64,000 bases of DNA from Halichondria panicea. Taxonomy: Eukaryota > Porifera > Demospongiae > Suberitida > Halichondriidae. A model generated the notes under the pieces. The model was given only the letters and a program-made list of their open reading frames with translations. It searched no databases and had not been told where the DNA came from. The first letter of the stretch is position 1. Each line of letters opens with the position of its first letter. The position numbers were made by a program, and so were the translations under genes. Shown one piece after another: positions 40,851-58,913 of the stretch. The stretch spans positions 5,451,205 to 5,515,204 of the forward strand of contig NC_087378.1 of NCBI RefSeq assembly GCF_963675165.1, written 5' to 3'.

Positions 40851-41136
40851 CTTATGCAGAAGTGCACTGACTTATACACAAGTGCATAGATTTATACACA
40901 AGTGCACTGACTTATGCACAAGTGCACAGACTTATACACAAGTGCATAGATTTATACACAAGTGCACTGACTTATGCACAAGTGCACAGACTTATACGCA
41001 AGTGCATCGACTTATACACAAGTGCACTGACTTATACATATAACCTGACTTGTATATGTCAAGTACTTTCACTTATGCACAAGTATGCTGACTTATACAC
41101 AAGTGCACTGACTTATGCAGAAGTGCACAGACTTAT
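40851..41136 (+). repeat. 20-bp minisatellite
   Basis: About 12 copies of CTTATACACAAGTGCACTGA-like units, briefly interrupted at about 41038-41070. Units 2-4 and 5-7 repeat as 60-bp trios, a higher-order period. The frames open through it are a by-product of the repeat, not a gene. Confidence 0.8.
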
Positions 41137-41657
41137 TGATCGACCTTTGACCTGTACATGTGATGCTTCTACAATGAATTCTATGTAGTATAGCTCTGAA
41201 GCAATCCGTGTTTCGCCTCTAACCTGGGAACTTGTAATAAGTTTCCCGGGAAACATCATATTTGATGTTTAGCAGCAAAACTGCTCGTGGACTTTTTACA
41301 GACAGCAAAACAATTCTCATGAATAATTCATGTTTAGACTCTCACGTTAGCCGATTAAAATCGTGGGGAAACACAGATGGTACTTCGAGGGTACTTTAAT
41401 TTTCAATCTTTCTTCTCTTCCAGAGGAGTGTCAAAAGGTCACAAATTAAAACACCATGTGGGCTTATATGTTTTACATGTAAAACTGAGTTTACCCTCCA
41501 CCCCTGGGTTTATACACATCACTAGCTTGATCCTCTAAAGTTATAATCATCAGTTGAGCTATCGCGCCCCAGACGAACCAGCTTGAGAGAAGATATCATT
41601 GCAACCTTTGACTTTTAATTGCATTCTTCGAAACCACAAGATATGCCTTCTGTACCT

Positions 41658-41711
41658 TAGCCTCGATCCCAGCCCCTCTCACCAATTGAAAGCGGCCTGG
41701 AATCGAGGCTA
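41658..41711. mobile_element. 54-bp TAGCCT-family mini-element
   Basis: TAGCCTCGATCCCAG ... GGAATCGAGGCTA, flanked by the perfect 9-mer TCTGTACCT (41649-41657 and 41712-41720). It sits only 43 bp from copy 2 of the 770-bp element. Confidence 0.7.
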
Positions 41712-41754
41712 TCTGTACCTAGGGTATATTTTTGAGGGTTTGCTGCACTGGATA

Positions 41755-42524
41755 TAGCCTCTACACAGGCTCTCCTTTTTCTGTTCTTTATCACAATCGT
41801 TCAATAAGATAAAATACTGTCTTAATCGTTCAATGAGATAAAATACGGTATTAATTGGAGGAATAAAGAAAGAAATAGACGTAGAGTTAGGAAAAAGGAG
41901 AGCCTGTATCGGGAAGTCGCGTGAGGGTAGAAGGGTGGTAGAAGGGTGAAAATGAGCGTGGGCATGCTGAGCTAGAGATGTTGGACTGCCCACGCAGATA
42001 TCTATGACTAATAAAACTTTACCTGCAGCAAGCTGGACATGGACTTGGAACTGGAAGTTTGCAAGCACTATAGCTAGCTATACCTTAGGCTTAGCTAGAT
42101 GATCTACTAGTCTAGATTGTGTGTTCAGATTCTATCAGACTATTACCTTTTCTTGTGTCTTTCTACATGCTAGTATAGATCAAGAATAGCTTAAGTTAGT
42201 CATCATTATCATATATAGCAGGTAGCTACTGCCACCAGAGCTGGCCACGCTGGTTCTCTGATCTGACTTGCAGCACAGCTTGGTGGTTGTCTCAGTACAG
42301 TCTTATTAACTCTGAATGCGTGGGAGAATACCTTACGTCACGATTGTGGGCTACATATCGCCCACGTTCATAAAAATCCTTGTGGATCACGCGATTTCCC
42401 AAACCAGGCCTTACTTTTTCTTAACTGTACGCCCATTTCTTTCTTTGTTGCCTCACTAGCACTATGTCTTTTATGGATGAACAGTGACAACAGCAAGAAA
42501 AAGTAAGGCCTGGGATCGAGGCTA
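41755..42524 (-). mobile_element. 770-bp TAGCCT-family element, copy 2 (inverted)
   Basis: It is the near-identical reverse complement of 37001-37770, flanked by the 9-mer CACTGGATA (41746-41754 and 42525-42533). Separate target duplications for the two copies show two independent insertions rather than an inverted segmental duplication. Confidence 0.8.
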
Positions 42525-42552
42525 CACTGGATATAGATCTAGGTATAATATT

Positions 42553-43092
42553 TATGCCTCGGTGCGCATGCGCAAGCGAGGTATACGGTAGTGTGTTTGT
42601 GTGTCTGTGTGTGTCTGTGTGTCTGTGTAGACCGCTACAGCTGCTCAAGGATGAATCAAGTGCAAGTAAGAGTTTCTATAGGCTTCTAGTCTTGTTTACT
42701 TGGATTTTAATTCGTGGATTTGCAAAATAATGCTTCGTTCTCGAGTTATGCCTAGTTTTGCTTACTTGGAATGCCATTGCAGCCTTTTCAGAAGAGTCCG
42801 TAGCAAAACTTGTTCACCGAGTGTTACTACTCTACTTAGTAGTTAGCTCTGCACTAGAACGCTAGCTGCAAGAGTGAGCAGAGAGCTGCAAGGCTCTGCT
42901 GACTTGCAGCCATTAGACTTGAACTTTTGGCATCGATCGTTTCAACAATCATGGTTGATCATTACCCACTATTCGCATGCAGCAAAATAAAAGATGTTCA
43001 TGATGATCAATGTGTGTATAAAAGCTAGTTTTTATGTTATGTAGCTTTGGCACCTCCACCGAGGCATCAGCACCCGCGGTGCTTTCATATAG
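42553..43092 (+). repeat. Dispersed repeat with TG microsatellite end
   Basis: Starts near GCCTCGGTGCGCATGCGC, has a (TG)n tract at 42590-42632 and ends near GGCATCAGCACCCGCGGTGC. Minus-strand relatives are at about 60318-60866 and 53046-53490, and a fragment near 25160-25310. The shared internal text (TTGCAAAATAATGCTTCGTT) supports one family of about 0.5 kb. Its class is unknown. Confidence 0.6.
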
Positions 43093-43298
43093 CAAGCTTT
43101 CCAAGCAGGCAAATAAACGATCAAGAGCAACAGAAGTGGTAGCTGCTATATCCAAGCAAAGGTCAAGAACCCATGACAAGATGTTTAAAGTGACCCTGTT
43201 AACCTAGGCTTACCTCCTCTGCTTCTCTTCATTGAAATTTTCGACGCATCAAAATTTCGCACTTTCTGCACTCGTGCGCATAAATTTTCATCCGTTAT

Positions 43299-44459
43299 TA
43301 TGGGGGGTGATCAGTGCCAAAACCTCCAGCTCTTTTTATTTAGCACTAAAATCATTTGCATAGTGAAGTTCTACATACAAATGATGCGCTCTCTCTAATT
43401 TGCATGGTGAAGTTCTACATACAAATGATACTCTCATTTGCATGGGGAAGTTCTACATACAAATGATACTCTCATTTGCATGGTGAAGCTCTACATACAA
43501 ATGATACTCTCGCATTTGCATAGTTAATTTGCTAAACTAGAAACTACTCCCCTTTTCACCTAAGAAAAGGCTCAGGGGAGAGAGTAATCTTTTTTAACTC
43601 CGTTATTGGACATGCCCACTTATGTGACCAAAAAGGATTGCCACATGAGCGGGAGTGTCCAACACGTAGTTGATAATGTTAATTAAAATGTCCGCTATAC
43701 TAATTGTGTCCTCCTTCAATATGCCACTATAAATTTACAGTTGTCCTATAGGGGCATGCGTGAAGAATGTCACGCTCCCACAATGTTAACGTCCTAACAA
43801 CTTGCATGCTACCACTCACACATGAATTGTACTATTTCTGCTGGGATCAAAGCTGAATAATTATGTAGTTATAGTGGTTTGTTCTAATTGTATTCCAACC
43901 TTCCCTTTTTCATCCGAGCCCTTCCTTATATATGAAAAAGGGAGTGGTTTCAAGTCAATGCAAATATATATGAGAGTGTCATTGTAAAACTAACAAAGCT
44001 TATCATTTGCCATGCAGGGTTATTTGTATGTAGAACTTCTCATTTGTATGTAGAACTTTCATCGTATGTAGAACTTCACCATGCAAATAAGAGTACCATT
44101 TATATGTAGAACTTCACCGTGCAAATAAGAGTATCATTTGTATGTAGAACTTCACCATGCAAATAAGAGTACCATTTATATGTAGAGCTTCACCATGCAA
44201 ATAAGAGTATCATTTGTATGTAGAAAATCACCATGCAAATAAGAGTATCATTTGTATGTAGAAAATCACCATGCAAATAAGAGAGAGCGTGTCATTTGTA
44301 TGTAGAACTTCACCATGCAAATGAGAGTATCATTTGTATGTAGAACTTCACCATGCAAACAAGAGAGAGCGTGTCATTTGTATGTAGAACTTTACCATGC
44401 AAATAATTTTAGTACTAAATAAAAAGAACTGGAGGTTTTGGCACTGATCACCCCCCATA
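43299..44459. mobile_element. Foldback element with minisatellite arms
   Basis: Outer ends TATGGGGGGTGATCAGTGCC and the exact inverse are flanked by CGTTAT on both sides (43293-43298 and 44460-44465). Each arm then contains tandem copies of a unit of about 38 bp including CATTTGCATGGTGAAGTTCT: about 4 in the left arm and about 10, inverted, in the right. The centre is unrelated single-copy DNA with a smaller inverted pair (CTACTCCCCTTTTCA with its diverged inverse). This matches foldback-type transposons with variable repeat arms. Confidence 0.75.
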
Positions 44460-45279
44460 CGTTATATCATAGATAATACAGTACTGACGTCAGTACTGTA
44501 TCATCTATGGTTATATTAACGTAGGTGTGGCTACCACGTACACGTACACCCACGTATATATTTAATTTTGTGTGTTGAGTCCAAGGACGAAAAAAACGAA
44601 ATTAAACACCCGTCGAAAATTTCAACGTTTACGGTATAATAATTATATGCTTGTACTAGCCTCGATATCGTGAGCGGCTTGTTCTCAAGGTCAATGCAGA
44701 TGGCTTTGAAAATGTTCTCTCTAATAAAAATATATACTCCCTTGTGATAAAAAGTATACCCCTCTCATGAAAAATCTATATACATGTACATGTACCCATT
44801 GAGAAAAGCATACCCCTAATTGACATCACAAATCATCTTGTCGTTATTTGCTGCATCCAAAGCTCATGTGATGTCTAACTGCAACTACACAGTTTGAGGC
44901 CCCAAAATGGACTGAAATCAATTTTTGAAGTCTTAAAAGAAGCGCGCCAACCATTGCTGCCTAGAAAAATTTTAGTTGCCTATTTTAATCGTTGAACCTC
45001 CATAAAACGGACACCATTGGGGAACAGCCTTTTGGCCGCTATAGAGAGGTGGTCTTCCTTGGGAGATTTCGATTTCCAGCTATGTATGCTCTATGAGTCA
45101 TTTCTTGCTACATATGTATCTATACAGTGGAACCTCCATTAACGACCACCTCCAAAGAGCCAAGATGTAGCAGTGCTACAGCAGTGCATGAGACTACGCC
45201 GTGTCCAACCCAGAGTCCCAGGGGAGGTACGACATGCAGGATCATGCAATTAGGCTTGATTGAACTATATAGATGATAT

Positions 45280-45765
45280 ACCGTATAGCGCAAAATTTTC
45301 GAGGCACTTATATTTCGTGGATTAGCCTCTAAAAGCCATTTCGTTGCACAATGTTCGCGGAATGACTGCTAACCAGAAGCCACACCTTAAATCTTTGCAC
45401 GTTATTGCAGGTAATTTAACAATTTTCGTGGACTTATTTTGGTGTAGAATTCTAACCCACGAAATCCGCGAAAATTAAGCCCCTCGAAAATTTCTCGCTA
45501 TACGGTACATAATAGCGGGAAATTTCGCATTTCAATGCCTGGAAACCACACCCACCAATAACTTCGTATGTTAAATACCGGTGCGTGGGACCATTATAAT
45601 TTTCACGTCGCATTTCAATGCCAGGAAACCACACCCACCAATAACTTCGCATGTTAAATACCGGTGCGTGGGATCATTATTTTAATTTTCACGTCTTCTG
45701 TCGATCTGTCCTCGAAAAACACGAAATTTTGCACCACGAAAATTTCCCGCTCTACGGTAGTACCG
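45280..45765. mobile_element. Adjacent TATAGCG-family MITEs with an internal duplication
   Basis: The first element runs from ACCGTATAGCGCAAAATTTT to CGCTATACGGTAC (about 45508). The second runs from AATAGCGGGAAATTTCGC to GAAAATTTCCCGCTCTACGG. Inside the second, a block of about 88 bp (ATTTCAATGCC...ACCGGTGCGTGGGA) is tandemly doubled. Confidence 0.55.
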
Positions 45766-46044
45766 TATATCTTCTAATTTATCGGACAGCAAAAAATAAT
45801 TATTTGGAAAAAAAAGAGTACACCGAGTAAACAAAGGATTAGCTACAATCTAACGAGGAGAGAGTTAGCATCTGATTGTCTAAAGGATCTTTTTGAGACT
45901 GCATGCATGCAAGTAATAGCTAGCCTGCCAGGTAGTGAGACTAGAAGAAATTCCTTGAGTCTAGGCTTATCTCAGCAAAACAGTCAATGACAGAAATATT
46001 TTTTGTTACGTGTAATTTCACTTCCAGTGTTTCGAGTCGTGACT

Positions 46045-46103
46045 AGATGGGCATGCCCGTCCCCGGCCATAAATGGCTGGGGACGGACGGGCACGCCCAT
46101 CTA
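46045..46103. mobile_element. 59-bp GC-rich hairpin insertion with 10-bp direct repeats
   Basis: AGATGGGCATGCCCGTCC... pairs with ...GGACGGACGGGCACGCCCATCT around ATAAAT. The identical 10-mer AGTCGTGACT stands on both sides (46035-46044 and 46104-46113). It resembles the hairpin at 26956-27023 in size, composition and the presence of long direct repeats. Confidence 0.6.
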
Positions 46104-46257
46104 AGTCGTGACTACGTAAAGACAGTGCTGACCAATGACGTAAACGTTGCTGACTCCTCACCCACGTAATTGGGATCTAACAGCACTTATAAAAGCATAG
46201 ATAGTAGATTGAAGTGGTCACCTCAGAAAGAAGATAAGAGAAGACGAGTACAAGAAA

Positions 46258-47448
46258 ATGTCTGTAAAACTCATCACTGTCTTGTTGGCTGGTGATATCG
46301 AGCTAAACCCTGGCCCTAGTTGGAGGTACCCCTGTGGAGAATGCTCAGGTCCTGTCAAGTGCAACCAGAAGGGAATATTTTGTGATGTCTGCAACACCTG
46401 GCTCCACACCCACTGCATTGGCCTCTCGGACCTAGACTATTCCATCCTGCAAGCATCTCCTGACACCTGGGCCTGTAGGAGTTGCCTGTGCAACACTCTG
46501 CCCTTTCACAACGCCTCGCTTGGCTATAATAGCAACACCTCTATATCTGACCTATCCATCTCATCCACCTCCACATCTGCCCCAAATGAAAATCTAAACA
46601 TCGTAAGTTTGAACTGTCGAAGTCTACTTTCTAAAATAGATAATTTGAGATTACTAACTGAAGCCCAAAACCCACATGTTGTCGCTCTCTGTGAAACATG
46701 GCTTGATGACTCCATCAGCGACCGAGAGTTGTCTTGTGAGGGATACTTCCTGGTAAGACGTGACAGAAACAGACAAGGCGGTGGAACTGCTGCTTACATA
46801 CGTGAGGACGTCCCCTTCACCATCCACACCTCTCATTCTTCAATCGAATTCCTGATGTTAAATTTGAAGCTAGCCTCAGGCTCCCTACTCTGCGGAATAT
46901 TCTACAGACCCCCATCCTCAAAAGCCGCTGTTCTATCTGAGTTGGAGGCTACCCTGGAGAGCCTACCTCCTGTCAAACTAGTCCTGCTAGGCGACTTCAA
47001 CATTGACATAACAAACTCAAAGGATCCATACCTTCATCACATCCAATCTATCAGTGACAAATTATCTCTCAAACAAGTTGTTTCGTCACCAACCAGATCA
47101 ACAACCTCATCTTCGTCCATTATTGACCATATCTATCTCACTGACAATCCAAAACTTCTGTCCTGTGAAGTCGGCCCACCGCTTGATGGCTGCGACCACA
47201 ACACCATATTCGTCTCATTGGACATGTCCCCCCAAAAAGTGCTAAAGCTCCTTGCAGGAAATTTTGGCTATACAAGAAAGCAGACTTCGAGTCTGCCAAC
47301 AAAGCTCTTAGGAATATTCCCACAAGCTCCCTCCCAGATACTGATGTTGACCTCTTTTGGTCTACCTGGTTCAATGTATTCATGGCAACTATGTCCAAGT
47401 TCATACCTTCAAAACGATCTCCCTCCAAAAAAAAACTGCCGTATATAA
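46258..47448 (+). CDS. LINE ORF, 5' part: 2A-like peptide, PHD finger, AP endonuclease
   Basis: 396 residues. Residues 9-20, LLAGDIELNPGP, match the 2A consensus DxExNPGP, which makes ribosomes skip a bond before the final proline; here that is after residue 19, close to the start. A PHD-type zinc finger follows (about 26-77, CGEC...CDVC...HTHC...CRSC). The exonuclease-endonuclease-phosphatase domain spans about 113-325 (NIVSLNCRSL, CETWLDD, LLGDFNID, DHIYLTD, CDHN), supplying target nicking. True homology ends near residue 325, where the reading moves to the -1 frame. The remaining residues are out-of-frame sequence. Confidence 0.82.
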   Translation: MSVKLITVLLAGDIELNPGPSWRYPCGECSGPVKCNQKGIFCDVCNTWLHTHCIGLSDLDYSILQASPDTWACRSCLCNTLPFHNASLGYNSNTSISDLSISSTSTSAPNENLNIVSLNCRSLLSKIDNLRLLTEAQNPHVVALCETWLDDSISDRELSCEGYFLVRRDRNRQGGGTAAYIREDVPFTIHTSHSSIEFLMLNLKLASGSLLCGIFYRPPSSKAAVLSELEATLESLPPVKLVLLGDFNIDITNSKDPYLHHIQSISDKLSLKQVVSSPTRSTTSSSSIIDHIYLTDNPKLLSCEVGPPLDGCDHNTIFVSLDMSPQKVLKLLAGNFGYTRKQTSSLPTKLLGIFPQAPSQILMLTSFGLPGSMYSWQLCPSSYLQNDLPPKKNCRI

Positions 47449-49355
47449 CAAAATCTATCATCAAATTAATGCAGAAGAAAGTCCGTCTTTACAGGAGAGC
47501 AAAAGGCTTAGACACTCTCCAATCGTGGTCCAAATACAATAAGTGCAGAAACAACTTGACCAGTGCCCTTCGATCGGCCAAAAAAGACTTTTTCTCAAAT
47601 CTCGCCAAAAACATCCACTCTCCAAAGGACTTTTGGTCTGCATATCACAAACTGTCACCAAACCATCAGAGGATTCCACCCCAGATAACTCTCAAACACC
47701 ACTCAGCAGAAAAACCTATTGAAAAGGCGAATCTTTTTAACAATTTTTTTGCATCTTGTTTCTCTAAACCATCACAGCCGCTGCCTATCCCATCACCAAC
47801 CACTCAAGCAGTGTCCCTTCTATCCATACACTGCTCTGTTTTAGAGGTAGAACAACAACTACTACACTACAAACAAAAGACTGCTTCTGGACCAGATGGA
47901 ATCTCTAGCATTATGTTAAGGAACACTGCCAGCTCCATAGCACCCCAACTGTCTACACTCTTCAACCTATCCCTCAGTCAAGGAAAAGTCCCCTCGGCCT
48001 GGAAAGTCTCAAATGTAACCCCAATTCACAAAGCTGGTGATAAATCTGATGTCTCTAACTATAGACCAATTTCATTACTGTCCTTAATATCGAAGGTTCT
48101 CGAGAGAATTGTTCACAATCAAATATCACTTCATTTAACATCAAACAAACTTCTCTCCAACAACCAATTTGGTTTCAGGTCAGGATTTTCAACTCAGGAT
48201 GCACTACTGACTGTCACAAACGACTGGCACCAATTACTATCAAAAAACAGACAAGTAGGAGCAGTTTTCTTTGATATTCGTAAAGCATTCGACTCTGTCC
48301 CCCACAATCAGATCATTAAGTCACTCTCAAAACATGGTATCTCGGGTCCACTGCTAACTTGGCTCTCAGACTACCTATCAAACAGAAGTCAGAGAGTCGT
48401 CCTGGAAGGTGCATCCTCAACACCGTGCCGTGTAACGTCTGGAGTCCCTCAAGGCTCTATTCTGGGACCCCTACTGTTCATTATATTCATGGACTCGCTG
48501 AATGAAATAAAGCTCTGCCCCGGAACCAAGCTAATCCTATATGCTGATGACATCCTCCTTTACAGGCCAGTAATTTCAGATAACGATCTCACTCAGCTCC
48601 AGCAGGATATTAATGCAGTTCACAACTGGACTATACAACATGGTCTCCTTCTAAACAACAAAAAAACCAATGTTCTACCCATCACAAGATCTATGAATGC
48701 GATCCCACTCACCCTCTCTATTTCAAACCAGCAAATCCCCATTGTGGAATGTTTCAAGTACCTCGGCGTCACCATCTCTAAGAATCTGTCCTGGTCTGAG
48801 CACATTACCAACACTGTGAGGACATCCAAACAACAACTGGGATTGCTCCACAGGAAGTTAAAAGATGCATCACAGCAATCAAAGCATACAATTTACAGGA
48901 GCACTGTACTACCCAAACTTGAATACTGCGCCGCAGTATGGGACCCCCATCAATCAACACTCACCAAGAAACTGGAGAACACCCAATCATTTGCCTGCAA
49001 AATCATAACCAAAGAATGGAAATCTGACTATACTTCTCTACTTAACAAACTCCAACTCAAATCTCTTAAAGACCGCAGGAATATCCAAAAACTTAAAGTA
49101 TGCTTCAAAATCATCAACAACAAATCCTGTATTCCTCCCTCTGTCTTCTCACCCCACCCATCCCCTTCCCCCCGTCATCCGCACAGCCAAATACTCTTTA
49201 TACCACATGTGGGCACCTCATCCCACAAACATTCCTTTTTTCTGGATGTAATACCAAAATGGAATTCTTTACCACCAGAAGTTATCAACAGCTCCTCTGA
49301 TTCATCATTTAAATCGAACCTCAGTAGCTTTTTGTGTAATAATTATTATAATTAG
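47235..49355 (+). CDS. LINE ORF, 3' part: reverse transcriptase
   Basis: The RT frame can be read back to about 47235 (WLYKKADFESANKAL), directly continuing the endonuclease frame after a -1 shift at a C6-A5 run. Reverse transcriptase blocks in order: SNYRPISLLSLISKVLERI, NQFGFRSGFSTQDALL, VFFDIRKAFDSVPH (motif A Asp), SGVPQGSILGPLLFIIFMDS (B), LILYADDILLY (C, catalytic Asp pair), CFKYLGVTIS (E). The C-terminal region has the usual LINE tail (YRSTVLPKLEYCAAVWDP). The first Met in the frame is 47382. The break is best explained by a one-base deletion in the homopolymer. Confidence 0.82.
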   Translation, partial: KSAKAPCRKFWLYKKADFESANKALRNIPTSSLPDTDVDLFWSTWFNVFMATMSKFIPSKRSPSKKKLPYITKSIIKLMQKKVRLYRRAKGLDTLQSWSKYNKCRNNLTSALRSAKKDFFSNLAKNIHSPKDFWSAYHKLSPNHQRIPPQITLKHHSAEKPIEKANLFNNFFASCFSKPSQPLPIPSPTTQAVSLLSIHCSVLEVEQQLLHYKQKTASGPDGISSIMLRNTASSIAPQLSTLFNLSLSQGKVPSAWKVSNVTPIHKAGDKSDVSNYRPISLLSLISKVLERIVHNQISLHLTSNKLLSNNQFGFRSGFSTQDALLTVTNDWHQLLSKNRQVGAVFFDIRKAFDSVPHNQIIKSLSKHGISGPLLTWLSDYLSNRSQRVVLEGASSTPCRVTSGVPQGSILGPLLFIIFMDSLNEIKLCPGTKLILYADDILLYRPVISDNDLTQLQQDINAVHNWTIQHGLLLNNKKTNVLPITRSMNAIPLTLSISNQQIPIVECFKYLGVTISKNLSWSEHITNTVRTSKQQLGLLHRKLKDASQQSKHTIYRSTVLPKLEYCAAVWDPHQSTLTKKLENTQSFACKIITKEWKSDYTSLLNKLQLKSLKDRRNIQKLKVCFKIINNKSCIPPSVFSPHPSPSPRHPHSQILFIPHVGTSSHKHSFFLDVIPKWNSLPPEVINSSSDSSFKSNLSSFLCNNYYN

Positions 49356-49502
49356 CCGTAGCTCCTGTTTTATTTCTCTGTTTTTGTGTTGTCCAGGGGA
49401 AGTCTTCACACTAGCCATCTGAGCTACCTGATCTACCCTTATGCACACCTTGGTTTTGCATAAAAATTTCTTAAATAAAAAAAAAAAAAAAAAAAAAAAA
49501 AA

Positions 49503-50387
49503 CTCTTTGGAGCCACTGGCCAGCAAGGAAATGCAGTAGCCAAAGCTCTTCTAGCCAAGAATTACAAAGTTAGAGCAGTAACACGCAGCCCTGATAATGC
49601 CAAGGCTCAAGAATTGAAGAAGCTAGGTGCTGAAATAGCTCAAGTCAAAAACATGGATAACAGACACGACATGAAGCAAGCGATCAATGGCTCATATGGA
49701 GTGTTTGCTGTTACCAACTACTGGGGAATGGTTGGCGAAAATCCTAAAACTGCTTACGACCGAGAGATTGCTCAAGGAAAGGCCATTGGAGATATTTGCA
49801 ACGAGTTAGGCGTTAAGCACCTTGTTTACAGTGGCCTTGAACATGTGGAAGCGATTATGGAGAAGCCTTGTCCCCACTTTGATACCAAGGGCATTGTTGA
49901 AAAGTATCTTGATGAGAAGAGTGTTCCTAACACCAGCACTCGATACGCATTCTATTTTGACAACTTTTTAGGTTTATTCCCGATGCAGAAACAAGACGAT
50001 GGTACATACACTCTAACCTTCCCTGCACAGAAGCCAATGGATGGAGTAGCTGTTGCTGATTGTGGCCCAGCAGTAGCAGCAATCTTTGATAACCCAGAAG
50101 AATACATTGGAAGGAAAATAGGATTCAGCGGGGACAAACTGACAGGTCATGAGTATGCAGCCATCCTTAGCAAGGTGATAGGCAAAACAGTCAACTTTAA
50201 CTATGTTCCCCCGGAAGTTTTTGCAAAATTCCCATTCCCTGGAGCAGATGACATAGCAACTATGTTCGAATTTTATGACTTTGGAAATGGGCCAGATCGA
50301 AGTGTTGAGTTGACCTGCAAGCTTAATCCAGCTGTTCAGGGATTCGAAGCATGGGCACGACAGAACAAAGACCAAATTCCAGTCTGA
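49503..50387 (+). CDS. NMRAL1: NMRAL1-like NmrA-domain protein, 5'-truncated by the LINE
   Basis: The open frame starts directly after the LINE A-tail with LFGATGQQGNAVAKALL, the Rossmann NADPH-binding GxxGxxG motif. It continues through VRAVTRSPDN, VTNYWGM, KHLVYSGLEHVE, HFDTKGIVE, MDGVAVADCGP and FPGADDIATMFEFY to a stop at 50387, 294 codons. NMRAL1/HSCARG proteins (about 300 residues) are NADPH sensors of the atypical SDR class. Only the first few residues (Met plus beta-strand 1) are missing, with no splice acceptor between the A-tail and the exon. The first internal Met (49614) would lose the NADPH loop. The allele is therefore probably broken or recently disrupted, though the rest is intact. 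It ends 104 bp from the FIGNL1 stop, tail to tail. Confidence 0.8.
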   Translation, partial: LFGATGQQGNAVAKALLAKNYKVRAVTRSPDNAKAQELKKLGAEIAQVKNMDNRHDMKQAINGSYGVFAVTNYWGMVGENPKTAYDREIAQGKAIGDICNELGVKHLVYSGLEHVEAIMEKPCPHFDTKGIVEKYLDEKSVPNTSTRYAFYFDNFLGLFPMQKQDDGTYTLTFPAQKPMDGVAVADCGPAVAAIFDNPEEYIGRKIGFSGDKLTGHEYAAILSKVIGKTVNFNYVPPEVFAKFPFPGADDIATMFEFYDFGNGPDRSVELTCKLNPAVQGFEAWARQNKDQIPV

Positions 50388-50491
50388 ACACTATTATTGA
50401 ATACAACTATAACACTATTATTGAATACAACTGTAACACTATTATTATACCATGTTATACGTACGTTATATACAATGATACAGTAATTGGT

Positions 50492-58913
<8,422 letters not shown>

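Larger units (their letters stand above)
46150..49502 (+). mobile_element. CR1/L2-like LINE with 2A-like leader
   Basis: A near-full-length non-LTR retrotransposon: 5' leader, an ORF with 2A-like peptide, PHD finger and endonuclease (46258-47448), the RT frame (to 49355), a short 3' region and an A-tail at about 49478-49502. The RT frame is intact after a single frame break near 47233. The left boundary is approximate because I found no target duplication. Confidence 0.8.

Noticed and set aside
40851-41136. Possible CRISPR array
   Set aside because: Units are head-to-tail without unique spacers, in a eukaryotic genome.
40813-41188. Plus-strand ORFs of repeated TYTQVHRFIHKC
   Set aside because: They arise from a 20-bp minisatellite open in several frames; no conserved domain and no gene context.
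41709-42068. 119-residue minus-strand ORF, and the partner ORF at 37731-38000
   Set aside because: Both lie in or across the two copies of the 770-bp element, and neither resembles a transposase.
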